DNA of 27,152 nt from JBLIAZ01 sp047631875 (GCA_047631875.1 JBLIAZ010000009.1:1-27152), one strand, 5' to 3'. Positions 1 to 9,155 are shown, numbered from the stretch's first letter. Notes: a model not told the origin generated them from the letters alone. Program-made: numbers and translations.

Positions 1-1
1 T

Positions 2-1120
2 TTTGATGATCGATCCCAAGGGTACGGCCTCACTTTACAGCAAGCCAGTAAAGCAATTCAAGGATTTGGAATTTTCTCTTTGCCATCGGGGGTTATCTCT
101 ACACGGCATGTAGTACATACTACGGATGGAAAAATTGTTGGTGAATGGGGCAAAAGAAAATGGTCAGAATCAAAGGAAAACACATCGTCTGGTGATCGAA
201 AACGAACCAACATACATGTTGCCAGACAATCTCTACGTTTAGAACTATTTAAAAGGCTGAATGGCAATAAATATGTGCAATGGGGTCACCAATTAGTTGA
301 TATTAAACAAAAACCGGTAACAAATAATGATGTTACTGATCAGCCTTTGGGTTTAACCTTTCAAGTAAATGGGAAGAAAAAAGACATCAAAGCTGACCTT
401 GTAATAGGTGCAGACGGGATTAGAAGTACAGTAAGAAATTTGCTAATAGGTGAACAAAACACACCCTTGAATTACCTTGGTTGCATAGTCATTCTTGGAA
501 TATGCAAACTGAGCGACCTCAAAAATCAAGACAATATCTTATTAGATTCTGCTACTGTATTTCAAACTGCCAACGGGAATGAACGAATTTACATGATGCC
601 CTACTCTTCCGAGGCGATCATGTGGCAATTAAGCTTTCCCATGTCTGAAAAAAACGCATTACTATTAAGTAAAAAGGGTGTTAAAGAATTAAAAAAAGAA
701 GCTATTCGTAGGACTCCATGGCATGATCCTGTTCCTCAAATAGTGGAAGCAACCTTGAATGAACAAATATCAGGTTATCCTGTTTATGACCGAGAACTTC
801 TATCATCAGAGGAACTACAAAAAAATAGTCAAGCCACATTAATTGGAGACGCAGCGCACCCCATGAGTCCTTTTAAAGGACAAGGAGCGAATCAAGCCTT
901 GCTAGATGCATTAGTGCTGGCTCGGCTAATAACAAAAGAATGCAGACCTTTGTCTGACTGGAAAAAATCAGGTATACGAAAAAGTGTACTGACGGAATTT
1001 GAATCAGAAATGTTAGCGCGAAGCGCTTCAAAAGTGAAAGATTCTGCCGAAGCTGCACAGTTTCTTCATTCTGACATTGTACTCCATGAGGCTGATAAAC
1101 CAAGAGGGAAAAATTTATAA
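2..1120 (+). CDS. FAD-dependent monooxygenase, 5'-truncated by the window edge
   Basis: This is the C-terminal part of a flavoprotein monooxygenase of the PHBH/UbiH superfamily, which uses NAD(P)H and O2 to hydroxylate a small, often aromatic, substrate. The frame is open back to base 2, beginning FDDRSQGYGLTLQQASKA, the stretch that normally follows the N-terminal Rossmann GxGxxG motif in this family. The TTG at 80 is therefore internal, not a start. Visible family motifs are GADGIRSTVR (about 408-437), the DG motif contacting FAD and NAD(P)H, and GDAAHPMSPFKGQGAN (about 846-893), the GD motif binding the ribityl and pyrophosphate part of FAD. The stop is TAA at 1118-1120. The substrate cannot be told from sequence, and no pathway neighbour is visible. 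The family call is secure; the specific function is unknown. Confidence 0.9.
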   Translation, partial: FDDRSQGYGLTLQQASKAIQGFGIFSLPSGVISTRHVVHTTDGKIVGEWGKRKWSESKENTSSGDRKRTNIHVARQSLRLELFKRLNGNKYVQWGHQLVDIKQKPVTNNDVTDQPLGLTFQVNGKKKDIKADLVIGADGIRSTVRNLLIGEQNTPLNYLGCIVILGICKLSDLKNQDNILLDSATVFQTANGNERIYMMPYSSEAIMWQLSFPMSEKNALLLSKKGVKELKKEAIRRTPWHDPVPQIVEATLNEQISGYPVYDRELLSSEELQKNSQATLIGDAAHPMSPFKGQGANQALLDALVLARLITKECRPLSDWKKSGIRKSVLTEFESEMLARSASKVKDSAEAAQFLHSDIVLHEADKPRGKNL

Positions 1121-1260
1121 TAATCTAATTTTCTTCGCTACCTCCCACTATAAGGAGTAAGAGTCACAATTCCCTTTTATCCAAAAAAATAAATTTTCAT
1201 GCAAATGCAACGTTTCGCTATTTAAGCATACTTACCTATGAACACTTAAACCAATTAGAT

Positions 1261-1989
1261 ATGAAAAAGATTTTAATATTATCGTTAAGCGCACTGTTTG
1301 TATTTACAGCATGCGAAAAAGAAGAGGAATTAACAAAAGAAGAAGAATACACTGAATATTGCGAAGAATGTGGGGATGAACTGGATGCATACACCGATGT
1401 TCATGAGATAGCAGTATGGTATTACGAGGGAACAGAAAATTTTGAAATTTCCTTGGAAGAACAATGGGAAGAAAACAACCAAATTCATACAGAATTCCAC
1501 AAAACAGGTGGGCCAAGCGAAGCAATTTCAGTTTACTACCATGACGAGGAAGAGTTATATCAATTTGCTGGAGCGGGGACTTCATTTGGATTGACAGGCA
1601 CCTATCTAAACTTGGGCACCGCTGAAATAATTGACTACAATAAAGAGTACTTGTTTTTTAGCAACGAAGCTGAAGTAGGAGATTCGTGGTTGAGTTTTAA
1701 CTGGGGAAAGGAAGTGGTAAAAACATTCGTTGGTTTTTCAACCATTGAAGTTCCTGCAGGAGAGTTTTGTTGTAAAAAAATTGAAATTGTGATGGGTCAC
1801 GGTTTAGTTTGCTACCAATGGGTTTCAGAAATTGGATTGATTGCTGAAGAATATTACCAAGACAAAGGTAAAGATCCTGTTGTCGAATATTATTTGACTG
1901 ACATTGAAGAACACGAATGTGAATTCGAGGAAGAGGAAGAAGAAGAAGAAGAAGAGGAAGAGGAGGAGGAGTGTTATTGTCAAGATTAG
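1261..1989 (+). CDS. Glu-rich lipoprotein with poly-Glu C-terminal tail
   Basis: Predicted 242-residue exported lipoprotein of unknown function. The N-terminus MKKILILSLSALFVFTAC is a lipoprotein signal peptide with a lipobox ending at Cys18, followed by an acidic EKEEE stretch. The middle of the protein is mostly beta-like. Its VPAGEF segment, followed by Cys-Cys and a later YQW...GLIAEEY stretch, vaguely recalls DUF3108/TapB-like domains, but I would not assign it. The protein is very acidic and has several Cys (CEEC near residue 37, a CC pair, and CYC at the end). Codons 223-237 are 15 uninterrupted Glu codons, just before the terminal CYCQD. The gene ends with TAG at 1987, six bases before the sigma-factor start and in the same reading frame, so the two are probably co-transcribed. 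The lipid anchor is well supported; the function is not known. Confidence 0.85.
   Translation: MKKILILSLSALFVFTACEKEEELTKEEEYTEYCEECGDELDAYTDVHEIAVWYYEGTENFEISLEEQWEENNQIHTEFHKTGGPSEAISVYYHDEEELYQFAGAGTSFGLTGTYLNLGTAEIIDYNKEYLFFSNEAEVGDSWLSFNWGKEVVKTFVGFSTIEVPAGEFCCKKIEIVMGHGLVCYQWVSEIGLIAEEYYQDKGKDPVVEYYLTDIEEHECEFEEEEEEEEEEEEEEECYCQD
1927..1971 (+). repeat. (GAA/GAG)15 polypurine tract encoding poly-Glu
   Basis: Fifteen consecutive Glu codons form a 45-base all-purine run on the plus strand near the 3' end of the lipoprotein gene. GAA and GAG are mixed, so it is an imperfect trinucleotide repeat. Gain or loss of whole units would change the tail length without breaking the frame. The run lies about 25 bases before the downstream TTG start, too far to act as a normal ribosome binding site. 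Confidence 0.9.
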
Positions 1990-1995
1990 TTTAAC

Positions 1996-2526
1996 TTGGA
2001 TAAAACCCTTAACATAAACCAATTGTTTTTTACTAAAACACAAGATTGGAAAAAAACGCTGTATAATGACCACGCCTCAGTATTAATGGGCGTGGCCATT
2101 CGTTATTGTAAAAACCGTAGTGTGGCTGAAGATGTACTGCACGACAGCTTTGTGCAAATATATGAGGGAATTGACCGGTTCAAAAATCAGGGATCAATTC
2201 AGGGTTGGATGAGAAAAATAGTAGTGGTTAACAGCATCAAACATTTTAAAAAGAACGACATTTTTCAGAACGACAATAGTTTACATGAATTGATAGATGA
2301 AAGTTCTGTGGAAGAGGTGGACCCAGTGTATTCCAAGAGGCAATTGCAGCAAGCCCTTGGGTCGTTATCGGATGGATACCGGACGGTGTTCAACATGTAT
2401 GTCATTGACGGGTTACCTCATACGGAAATATCGTCCTTGCTGGGTATAAGTGAAGGGACATCCAGATCACAATATTTAAGAGCACGGAAGTCCTTGCGAG
2501 AAAAATTACGAGCGTATGAAAGGTAA
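1996..2526 (+). CDS. ECF-family RNA polymerase sigma factor
   Basis: A 176-residue sigma-70 family factor of the extracytoplasmic function group, which directs RNA polymerase to a small regulon, usually in response to an envelope signal. Region 2 is visible at about residues 28-85 (AIRYCKNRSVAEDVLHDSFV, then GSIQGWMRKIVVVNSIKHF). Region 4 is at about 115-172 (LGSLSDGYRTVFNMYVIDG, then LGISEGTSRSQYLRARKSL, the DNA-binding helix-turn-helix). The only start that keeps region 2 whole is TTG at 1996; the first in-frame ATG, near 2085, would delete part of it. The upstream lipoprotein gene stops in the same frame six bases earlier, and the 3' end overlaps the next gene by 11 bases. Both suggest translational coupling in one operon. 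The target promoters are unknown. Confidence 0.95.
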   Translation: MDKTLNINQLFFTKTQDWKKTLYNDHASVLMGVAIRYCKNRSVAEDVLHDSFVQIYEGIDRFKNQGSIQGWMRKIVVVNSIKHFKKNDIFQNDNSLHELIDESSVEEVDPVYSKRQLQQALGSLSDGYRTVFNMYVIDGLPHTEISSLLGISEGTSRSQYLRARKSLREKLRAYER

Positions 2527-4081
2527 AATGGACATAGACGATTTATTCAAAGAGGAGCTGGAAAACCTAGAGGGTTTACCTGTTTCAAAATCGTACACTC
2601 AATTGAGGTTAAGACATTTTGCGAGGAAATTTGGTTTGATGACATTGGGTGCGGTGATTGTCGTAGGTATTGGAGTGGTGAGCATGAACAGCGGACAGGA
2701 AATTACACCCACACAAAACGATGTAGTGGAAATACAACATCCTACTGAGTCTCAACACGACAATCCTTTGGAAATAAATGCAAACAAGGAATCCAAAGAG
2801 TCCTCAACAATTATCAGCACAAGCAAGGGTGAATCAAGTCGACAGAACGCTGACACAAAAGAAGGCTCAACACAAGCATTTGGCAAAGAGGAAAGAAAAA
2901 ATCCGGTTGACACTGAAAATGAAAGTAGTGAAGTTATAACACCAATTAAAAATAGACCATCAAGTAAGCAAATTGACCGCAATAAGGCGCTAAACAACTC
3001 TGCAACTGAATCGACTGATGCAAAGGCGAACTCCATAGGGACAAAAGAGCAAGACAAAAGAGGTGTGGTTGCGGCAAGCCAAAAACAGAAGACTGTTCAA
3101 GGCCAAAGTAACACTCCTAAAGAATCAACCACTAAAAATGTGAGCATAAGAGCTCAAAACGACTCTATTGCAACACAGGATCGTATAAAGATTGGTACCG
3201 AGAAAAAAGGTTCGAAAAATGAAGGAGCCGAAGAACAAATCGCCATATCCAATAAAGAACCTATTGGCAAGTCTATTGGTGCTAACCTCATTGCTCAAAC
3301 GGATGGAAACACTCTGCCTAGCGATACAAATCTAGACGTGCCAGAGGGAGAAAAGAAAGAAGAAATGGTTGATTCAACGACGCAATCGGAACCAGTGCCG
3401 GAGGTTGTTGCAGAAATCATTGCAGCTACGGATTCAAGTGAGGAAAGCACAAGCGATTCAAGCAAAACAAGACATCGGAAATTTAAAATGTCTATCGGAA
3501 TTTTGTCGATTCACCAAATAGGCAACACATATGCGTATGACTACAATTCATTGTTCTCCTATACATTACAATCAAAAATTAAGTATCCGTTATTCAGCAA
3601 AAAATTTCAATTGAACACCGGTATCGATTACACAGCTGGTCAACACCATTTTTTCAGGACTGAAGGGGGAGGGGGAGATTTTGATGAGGTGAACGAAATT
3701 CATCTTGCATTAAAAAGAATAGAATTACCTGTTTCCCTAGATTACAAATTACCTGTTTCTAGTGTGTTAGAATACAGGGTTGGCGCAGGGTTAAAATTTT
3801 CAAAAATATTCTCCGATGAGGAAGTGGCACTAAATGAAGAAGGAGATGAGGTGTTCCATCCAGAGGATGATAATTCATTCCTAGTGGATGGGCTGGCACC
3901 GGTGTTAACGAATAAATTTGTTTATTTCAATGTGTCAAAAGACATTAAAAAAATCAGAGCCAACTTTCAACTCTACTACTATTTTAAACAATGGCAAATG
4001 GATGACACCCACAGCGAAACATTTGTTTCAGAATATTTTAACGTAAGCAGTATTCGCGTAGGGTTTTCAGTGGATTTTTAA
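2516..4081 (+). CDS. Membrane-anchored outer-membrane beta-barrel protein, probable anti-sigma partner
   Basis: A 521-residue protein whose ATG lies inside the 3' end of the sigma gene. Residues 1-38 form a short charged segment (DIDDLFKEELENLEG), probably cytoplasmic. Residues 39-57 are a single transmembrane helix (GLMTLGAVIVVGIGVVS). Residues about 58-322 are low-complexity, rich in Ser, Thr, Lys, Glu, Gln and Asn, and probably disordered. Residues about 323-521 alternate polar and hydrophobic residues like a PorT/OMP_b-brl-type barrel and end in Phe, as outer-membrane barrels do. Sigma genes followed by a protein with a transmembrane helix and a barrel occur in other Bacteroidota. From the position and topology I infer that the N-terminus holds the sigma factor and the barrel senses the outer membrane. 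The cytoplasmic part is much shorter than a classical anti-sigma domain, so this role is not proven. Confidence 0.85.
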   Translation: MKGKMDIDDLFKEELENLEGLPVSKSYTQLRLRHFARKFGLMTLGAVIVVGIGVVSMNSGQEITPTQNDVVEIQHPTESQHDNPLEINANKESKESSTIISTSKGESSRQNADTKEGSTQAFGKEERKNPVDTENESSEVITPIKNRPSSKQIDRNKALNNSATESTDAKANSIGTKEQDKRGVVAASQKQKTVQGQSNTPKESTTKNVSIRAQNDSIATQDRIKIGTEKKGSKNEGAEEQIAISNKEPIGKSIGANLIAQTDGNTLPSDTNLDVPEGEKKEEMVDSTTQSEPVPEVVAEIIAATDSSEESTSDSSKTRHRKFKMSIGILSIHQIGNTYAYDYNSLFSYTLQSKIKYPLFSKKFQLNTGIDYTAGQHHFFRTEGGGGDFDEVNEIHLALKRIELPVSLDYKLPVSSVLEYRVGAGLKFSKIFSDEEVALNEEGDEVFHPEDDNSFLVDGLAPVLTNKFVYFNVSKDIKKIRANFQLYYYFKQWQMDDTHSETFVSEYFNVSSIRVGFSVDF

Positions 4082-4088
4082 TCGGCAA

Positions 4089-7000
4089 CTACCTAACTAA
4101 TGTAACAGTGCCCACCAAATATTCTTCCTCCATCAACCCAGATTCAAGTTCATGGGAGTAGTAAATTTTATAAACATATACGTCCTGCTGAACTTCTCCT
4201 CCTTTAAAAGTACCGTTCCAACCAACATGTAAATCATTAGAGGTAAACAACAGTTGTCCCCAACGATTAAAAATTCTCATTTCATAATCCAGAAGATTGT
4301 ACCCTTTTGGCATCCAAACATCATTTAACCCTCCTCCATCAGGGGTAAAAGCATTTGGAACAAAAAGGTTGGCGGGACAAAATTCTTCCACTTCTATTTC
4401 CACATGTGTGCTGCATGTTTGATAAATTGCCTCCACAGAATATACTCCTGCTTCGTAAGTAGTGATTTGATGTTCCGATTCCCCTGTGGACCACAACACA
4501 TCTAGCTGATCCAAATTTATTCCTTGAAGTCCTAATTTCATGACATCGTTGTCAAAGCACACTTTATCTCTTAGGGTTACTTTTTCGATGTACACATCTG
4601 GTGTATCTGTTTTTATTCCTACGACATCAAAATATTCCGAACAATACTCTCCTGTTACTTCGCTTTGGTAAGTACCTGTTTCCTTGATAAAATAAGTCGG
4701 ATCACTAGTTAATCCTAGCCATGTTATCGTGTAATCATTTACATTGTTGTCCGCCCATAACTCTGATGAATCTCCTTCACAAAATGGGTAGTCTTGAATA
4801 AACGGGTCTGTTATTTCTTCCACGCTGATGATCGTAGAGTCCGACGTAGCACATCCAATACTATCTTGAACTGTCACTTTATATTCTCCTAGTGATACTA
4901 CAATTGTTTGGGAAGTTTGTCCCGTATTCCACAAATAGGCTAAAGTCGGGTTACCGGCATCAAGCGTTAAACTTTCTCGGATACAAATCGTGGTATCGTT
5001 GCCTAAATCAACCACAGGAAAAGGATTTACAGTAACTTGAATCGTGTCCGATCCAAAGCAACCATTCGTGTCAAGTACATCAACATAAGCTTTTGTTGTT
5101 GCGCTAATCAAAACTGTTGATGTGCTTTGTGTATCCCCCCAAACAGTTGTTACCCATGAACCAGCATCAACGGTAACCGTTTGACCTTCGCATATTTCGG
5201 TATCCTTGCCCACATCAACCACTGGATTTGGATGAAAAGTTAATTCCATGCTATCACTTCCAAAGCAAGTGTTCTCGTCAATTACCTCTACGCCATATAT
5301 TCCTGCGTCTTTAATACTAATTTGTTGTGAAAGCTCCCCGGTATTCCAACTGTATGTCGATCCGCTATTTTGAGCATCAAGAGCTACAGAATCACCCTCA
5401 CATATTATCGAATCAGGACCTATCATTACAATCGGCAATGGATGTACAGTGATCTTCACACTGTCACTATCCGAACAATTATTCACATCTGTAACAACCA
5501 ACTTGTATACTCCTGTAGTATCTACTGTAATTGATTGTGCAGCAACTCCTCCTGTCCATCTCCAAATTAAATTAATAGCAGTGCCTGCCTCCAAGACTAC
5601 ACTTCCTCCTTCACAAAAAGAAGTATCTTCTCGAAGTGTTACGTCTGGATTTGGATGCTCGTCCACATTAATTTTAGCCGTATCTGAACATCCTAATGGG
5701 GTTGTAGTAACAATGTAATATGATCCAGAATCTGCAGTTGTTGGAGAGTTATAAGGGGCAGTTGCTCCGGCGTCCGTAAAGTAAGTATTAACACCTATGT
5801 TAATAGAACCAACTGTCCACAATGAATCCGTGATATCAACTGATACAGGTGCACATGGGAGTGGCGGATCAGTAGTAACCAAAGACACAGAATCAACAGC
5901 TTTTATGGTTGAATTGGCAATCATCATTCCTGCATAACCAGGACCAGAATTAACAATAATCTCTACTGTATTGGTTCCCACTTGAAAACCTTGCGTAATT
6001 GTATGCGGAACAAGTTGATAACTTCCTAATATTTTTGGACCTTGAGACACACCGTTTACTATGATGTCCATTATGTTATTATCAGCTGCAATACTAAATG
6101 ACAATTCACTAGCGGCTACTTGAGCGGCTGTCATTTCAAAAGATTTCGAAAACTTTAATAATACAGCATCTCCTGTTGCTCCTACAATATTATTTATATT
6201 AGAATACTCATTAAGAACCCCATCCCCGTCTACATCTATGTGTTTTCCTGGGCCATTATTTGCCCCTGTCCACGGGTAACAAACCCATAAATAATCAGGA
6301 TAAGAAGCATCACCCCATACACCTGCCGCTTTATTCATTCCAACAGCAGGAATTATAGCATTACTCGTAGGGGTTGCATAGCTACTAGCCGAATAGACAT
6401 GATACGCTGGATCGTTTATCCATTGAATAGTCCAATTAGGATCATTATCACCAACATTAACCTTGTAACCTGTGTTGAATTGATCTACAAAACTTGAAGT
6501 TGTTGCACCCAGACACAAACCATTAAAATCAGTATCAGTCGCGACGTCGTTCAAAGCATTGGTATCAATGTCAACAGATATTGTAACAGTATTTACTAAA
6601 TCTCCTCTGTATGCTACGGGAACCGCAATACTCACGGAATAAACAACACTGTCACCCACCGGAATACTGACCACATCATTCAAAGTTCCTATTTGGTTGC
6701 CTACTGTTGCAGTAGTTGCTCCTCCATAAGATGTTGCATTCCAAGACACTTCTACTGATGCAATACCTGTTGGAAGGGGGTCGGAAACTGTACCTCCAGT
6801 AAAATCATTGGGGCCCAGGTTCTTAGCTACAATAGCATAGGTTGTGGTTGTACCAGGTGTGTAATCGTCTCGTCCATCCGTTTTTGTAACAGCGGCATCT
6901 GTGTTACAACTGTTAACCGTTAAGTTCATCGTATCACGACCAACACACCCATTGGTGTCTGTAATAGCCACATGGTAGTCCCGTGATTCGCTAATATCGA

Positions 7001-9008
7001 TAGTTTTAGAAACTTCCGAAGTGCTCCACAAATAAGTTGAACCTGTATTTTGAGCATCTAAAGTCGCTGTCCCACCACGACAAAAAGAAGTGTCTGACAT
7101 TGAAAGAGTAGGAAAAGGTAGCTCGGTAGTAATTACAAAAGTATCCACATAACATTCTTTGGTAATGTCGGAGTATATTCGAACATCTGTAGTGTCAGCC
7201 GTTTTTATAAAAACAGAAGCTATTTCTTCCCCTGTTTCCCACGACAAACTGTCAAAACCGGAACCAATAATGGACAATTGCACGCTATCTTCAAAACACA
7301 AAGCGGTATCTCCGTCAAACGAAAATTGATTTACACCAACTGCTGAAATGATTTCAGATGTGTCCACGCAACCCGCTAAAGTGCGCTCAAAAGTATAATC
7401 TCCTGTTTCTGAAGCAAACAAACTATCATTAGTTTCTCCTGGTATTACAACTCCATCTTTAAACCAACGATAATCTCCTGACCTGCCGTTAGGCTCAAAC
7501 AAATAGCCAGGCAAACAACTTACTCCTTCCGAAAATTCTGTCTCAACAAAACCAGAAAAATACCCCCCGTAACCAGACGCTGTGTTCTGTCCAGCAATAC
7601 TAACCAAAGCGATAGTCGTTGAATACACAGCTACATTTCCTGTTAAATTAGATATTTTATACTGCACGTAATTGGAGCCGGTAACAGCTTTTGGAGCCCC
7701 TATGTTTTGATTCACCCCATCCGCAGTAACAGTAACTGTTGCACCCGCGGTTGATACTACAGTAATTGCAGCACTTGCATAATTTATGTGAGCTATTCTC
7801 TGGACAAATGGTATATTATCAACAAAGCTCGTCGTATTACACGAAATAGGGGGTACAAAATTCATCCCTTGTGTTTTTTCTTGCCAACCTCCATCTCCCA
7901 TCATAAACTGATAAACATATGCTGGTTTATCAGTTTCAATGTACATCGATCCATTAGTTGAATATTTAGTTGAAGGCGAATAGTAGTAATCGCCTGCATT
8001 CGCAATTGTTGTAACCACAACTCCATTTATTTTGACTTCAGTATTGTCTTCATGAGCAATAATAAGTACCCTTTCATGGTTGTTGTTTTGTGTAGCTAAT
8101 GCCCCTCGTACAACAACATATTCTTTTCCTATTTTATCGGCTCCTACTATTTGGTCAATTCCGATATCAACTACGTCTGCGTTTTTTAAATTTCCTCCCC
8201 AAGAACCACAATTTACTACTATCTTCTTGTCTGAACTGATTAATCCACCAATCATCCCTCTTCCTCTGTTTAAGGCTGAAACATTTCCTGCTATTGCAAA
8301 CACATACGTCTCTCCCTTGTTTAAAGTGATGTTAATAACATTAGCAGTTGACGGTGCTCCAGCGCCTTGTAATACGGGTTGCTTATTTGTTAAATCGATA
8401 CTAACATTGGTGCCGTCTTCGGTAGCATAGATCCCAGCCATTGCTGATTTATTAGTGTTATTATTAGGACTTGGGAAATGTCCTATCCTAAAAGATGTAC
8501 CCATTGCTGCCCTCCCTTTGGTAGTCATTGAAGTTGCGTTAGGTCTATCGTTCCAGGCTATACCTGCCCAGCTTCCTGTTTGTGCCCTTAAATTACAATA
8601 TATCTTTTCGTCTGAAGTGATATGTAATCCCCTATCAGTAAGAACCTTATTTAAATCCGCATCCTCTACTACAAACTCGGTGGGACTGCCATTCATCTGA
8701 AAACTTGCTGGTGTAGCATTTGTGACAATTCCTGTGGCAACGGTTACTCCTGCACCATTTTTAATGATGTAGTTAACCGGTGTCTTTGTCGGTGTAGAAA
8801 TATAAACAACCTGCTCTCGAGCACCTACCCAAATATGAGTAGAAGCATAAACCGGCGGAATAAAATGTTCAGTATCCAATTGGGAAAATCCAATCGAGGA
8901 AAAAAACAAGCAAAACAACAGCAACCAGTGCCTTTGTTGTTTTATGATGTCTTCCTGTTTTAACATGCTTATTGGTTCTGAATAGTTATCGTTCTTTAAA
9001 AAACGCAT
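4089..9008 (-). CDS. Giant mosaic surface protein with gliding-motility-associated (T9SS type B) C-terminal domain
   Basis: A 1639-residue secreted protein, probably an adhesin displayed by type IX secretion. The signal peptide core (HWLLLFCLFFSSIGFSQ) ends near residue 43. A second ATG at 8966 would give a signal peptide of more usual length and is a good alternative start. Residues about 55-375 resemble the IgGFc-binding N-terminal beta domain (RGRGMIGGLISSDKKIVV; VYQFMMGDGGWQ). Two Ig-like modules follow, then a DUF11-type module at about 703-815 (VAKNLGPNDFTGGTVSDPLP). An unassigned beta-rich block spans about 826-1043. A series of Ig-like repeats (about 80 residues; FCEGGS / ICEGDS openings, NTG...SQ, DTNGC closings) runs to about 1540. 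The last 95 residues are the CHU_C/type B sorting domain (FVPNAFTPDGGGLNDVW; IFNRWGQLLF). It converges on the barrel gene with only 7 bases between the two stops. Confidence 0.93.
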   Translation of the reverse strand: MRFLKNDNYSEPISMLKQEDIIKQQRHWLLLFCLFFSSIGFSQLDTEHFIPPVYASTHIWVGAREQVVYISTPTKTPVNYIIKNGAGVTVATGIVTNATPASFQMNGSPTEFVVEDADLNKVLTDRGLHITSDEKIYCNLRAQTGSWAGIAWNDRPNATSMTTKGRAAMGTSFRIGHFPSPNNNTNKSAMAGIYATEDGTNVSIDLTNKQPVLQGAGAPSTANVINITLNKGETYVFAIAGNVSALNRGRGMIGGLISSDKKIVVNCGSWGGNLKNADVVDIGIDQIVGADKIGKEYVVVRGALATQNNNHERVLIIAHEDNTEVKINGVVVTTIANAGDYYYSPSTKYSTNGSMYIETDKPAYVYQFMMGDGGWQEKTQGMNFVPPISCNTTSFVDNIPFVQRIAHINYASAAITVVSTAGATVTVTADGVNQNIGAPKAVTGSNYVQYKISNLTGNVAVYSTTIALVSIAGQNTASGYGGYFSGFVETEFSEGVSCLPGYLFEPNGRSGDYRWFKDGVVIPGETNDSLFASETGDYTFERTLAGCVDTSEIISAVGVNQFSFDGDTALCFEDSVQLSIIGSGFDSLSWETGEEIASVFIKTADTTDVRIYSDITKECYVDTFVITTELPFPTLSMSDTSFCRGGTATLDAQNTGSTYLWSTSEVSKTIDISESRDYHVAITDTNGCVGRDTMNLTVNSCNTDAAVTKTDGRDDYTPGTTTTYAIVAKNLGPNDFTGGTVSDPLPTGIASVEVSWNATSYGGATTATVGNQIGTLNDVVSIPVGDSVVYSVSIAVPVAYRGDLVNTVTISVDIDTNALNDVATDTDFNGLCLGATTSSFVDQFNTGYKVNVGDNDPNWTIQWINDPAYHVYSASSYATPTSNAIIPAVGMNKAAGVWGDASYPDYLWVCYPWTGANNGPGKHIDVDGDGVLNEYSNINNIVGATGDAVLLKFSKSFEMTAAQVAASELSFSIAADNNIMDIIVNGVSQGPKILGSYQLVPHTITQGFQVGTNTVEIIVNSGPGYAGMMIANSTIKAVDSVSLVTTDPPLPCAPVSVDITDSLWTVGSINIGVNTYFTDAGATAPYNSPTTADSGSYYIVTTTPLGCSDTAKINVDEHPNPDVTLREDTSFCEGGSVVLEAGTAINLIWRWTGGVAAQSITVDTTGVYKLVVTDVNNCSDSDSVKITVHPLPIVMIGPDSIICEGDSVALDAQNSGSTYSWNTGELSQQISIKDAGIYGVEVIDENTCFGSDSMELTFHPNPVVDVGKDTEICEGQTVTVDAGSWVTTVWGDTQSTSTVLISATTKAYVDVLDTNGCFGSDTIQVTVNPFPVVDLGNDTTICIRESLTLDAGNPTLAYLWNTGQTSQTIVVSLGEYKVTVQDSIGCATSDSTIISVEEITDPFIQDYPFCEGDSSELWADNNVNDYTITWLGLTSDPTYFIKETGTYQSEVTGEYCSEYFDVVGIKTDTPDVYIEKVTLRDKVCFDNDVMKLGLQGINLDQLDVLWSTGESEHQITTYEAGVYSVEAIYQTCSTHVEIEVEEFCPANLFVPNAFTPDGGGLNDVWMPKGYNLLDYEMRIFNRWGQLLFTSNDLHVGWNGTFKGGEVQQDVYVYKIYYSHELESGLMEEEYLVGTVTLVR

Positions 9009-9155
9009 AAAAGACCTAGAATCACTTTACAATTTATGCTTAATTATTTACGAGATGTTGTTAAACGTTGAAAAACAAGCAGATATTCTTTTCTACAGCA
9101 AGTAATCGTTAACAAAATTTAGAATGTTGTAACTTGCATACAAACGCAAAAAAAC

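Noticed and set aside
1825..2073. Minus-strand frame encoding poly-Phe and poly-Leu
   Set aside because: It is the complement of the Glu-codon repeat; its hydrophobic look is an artefact of that tract.
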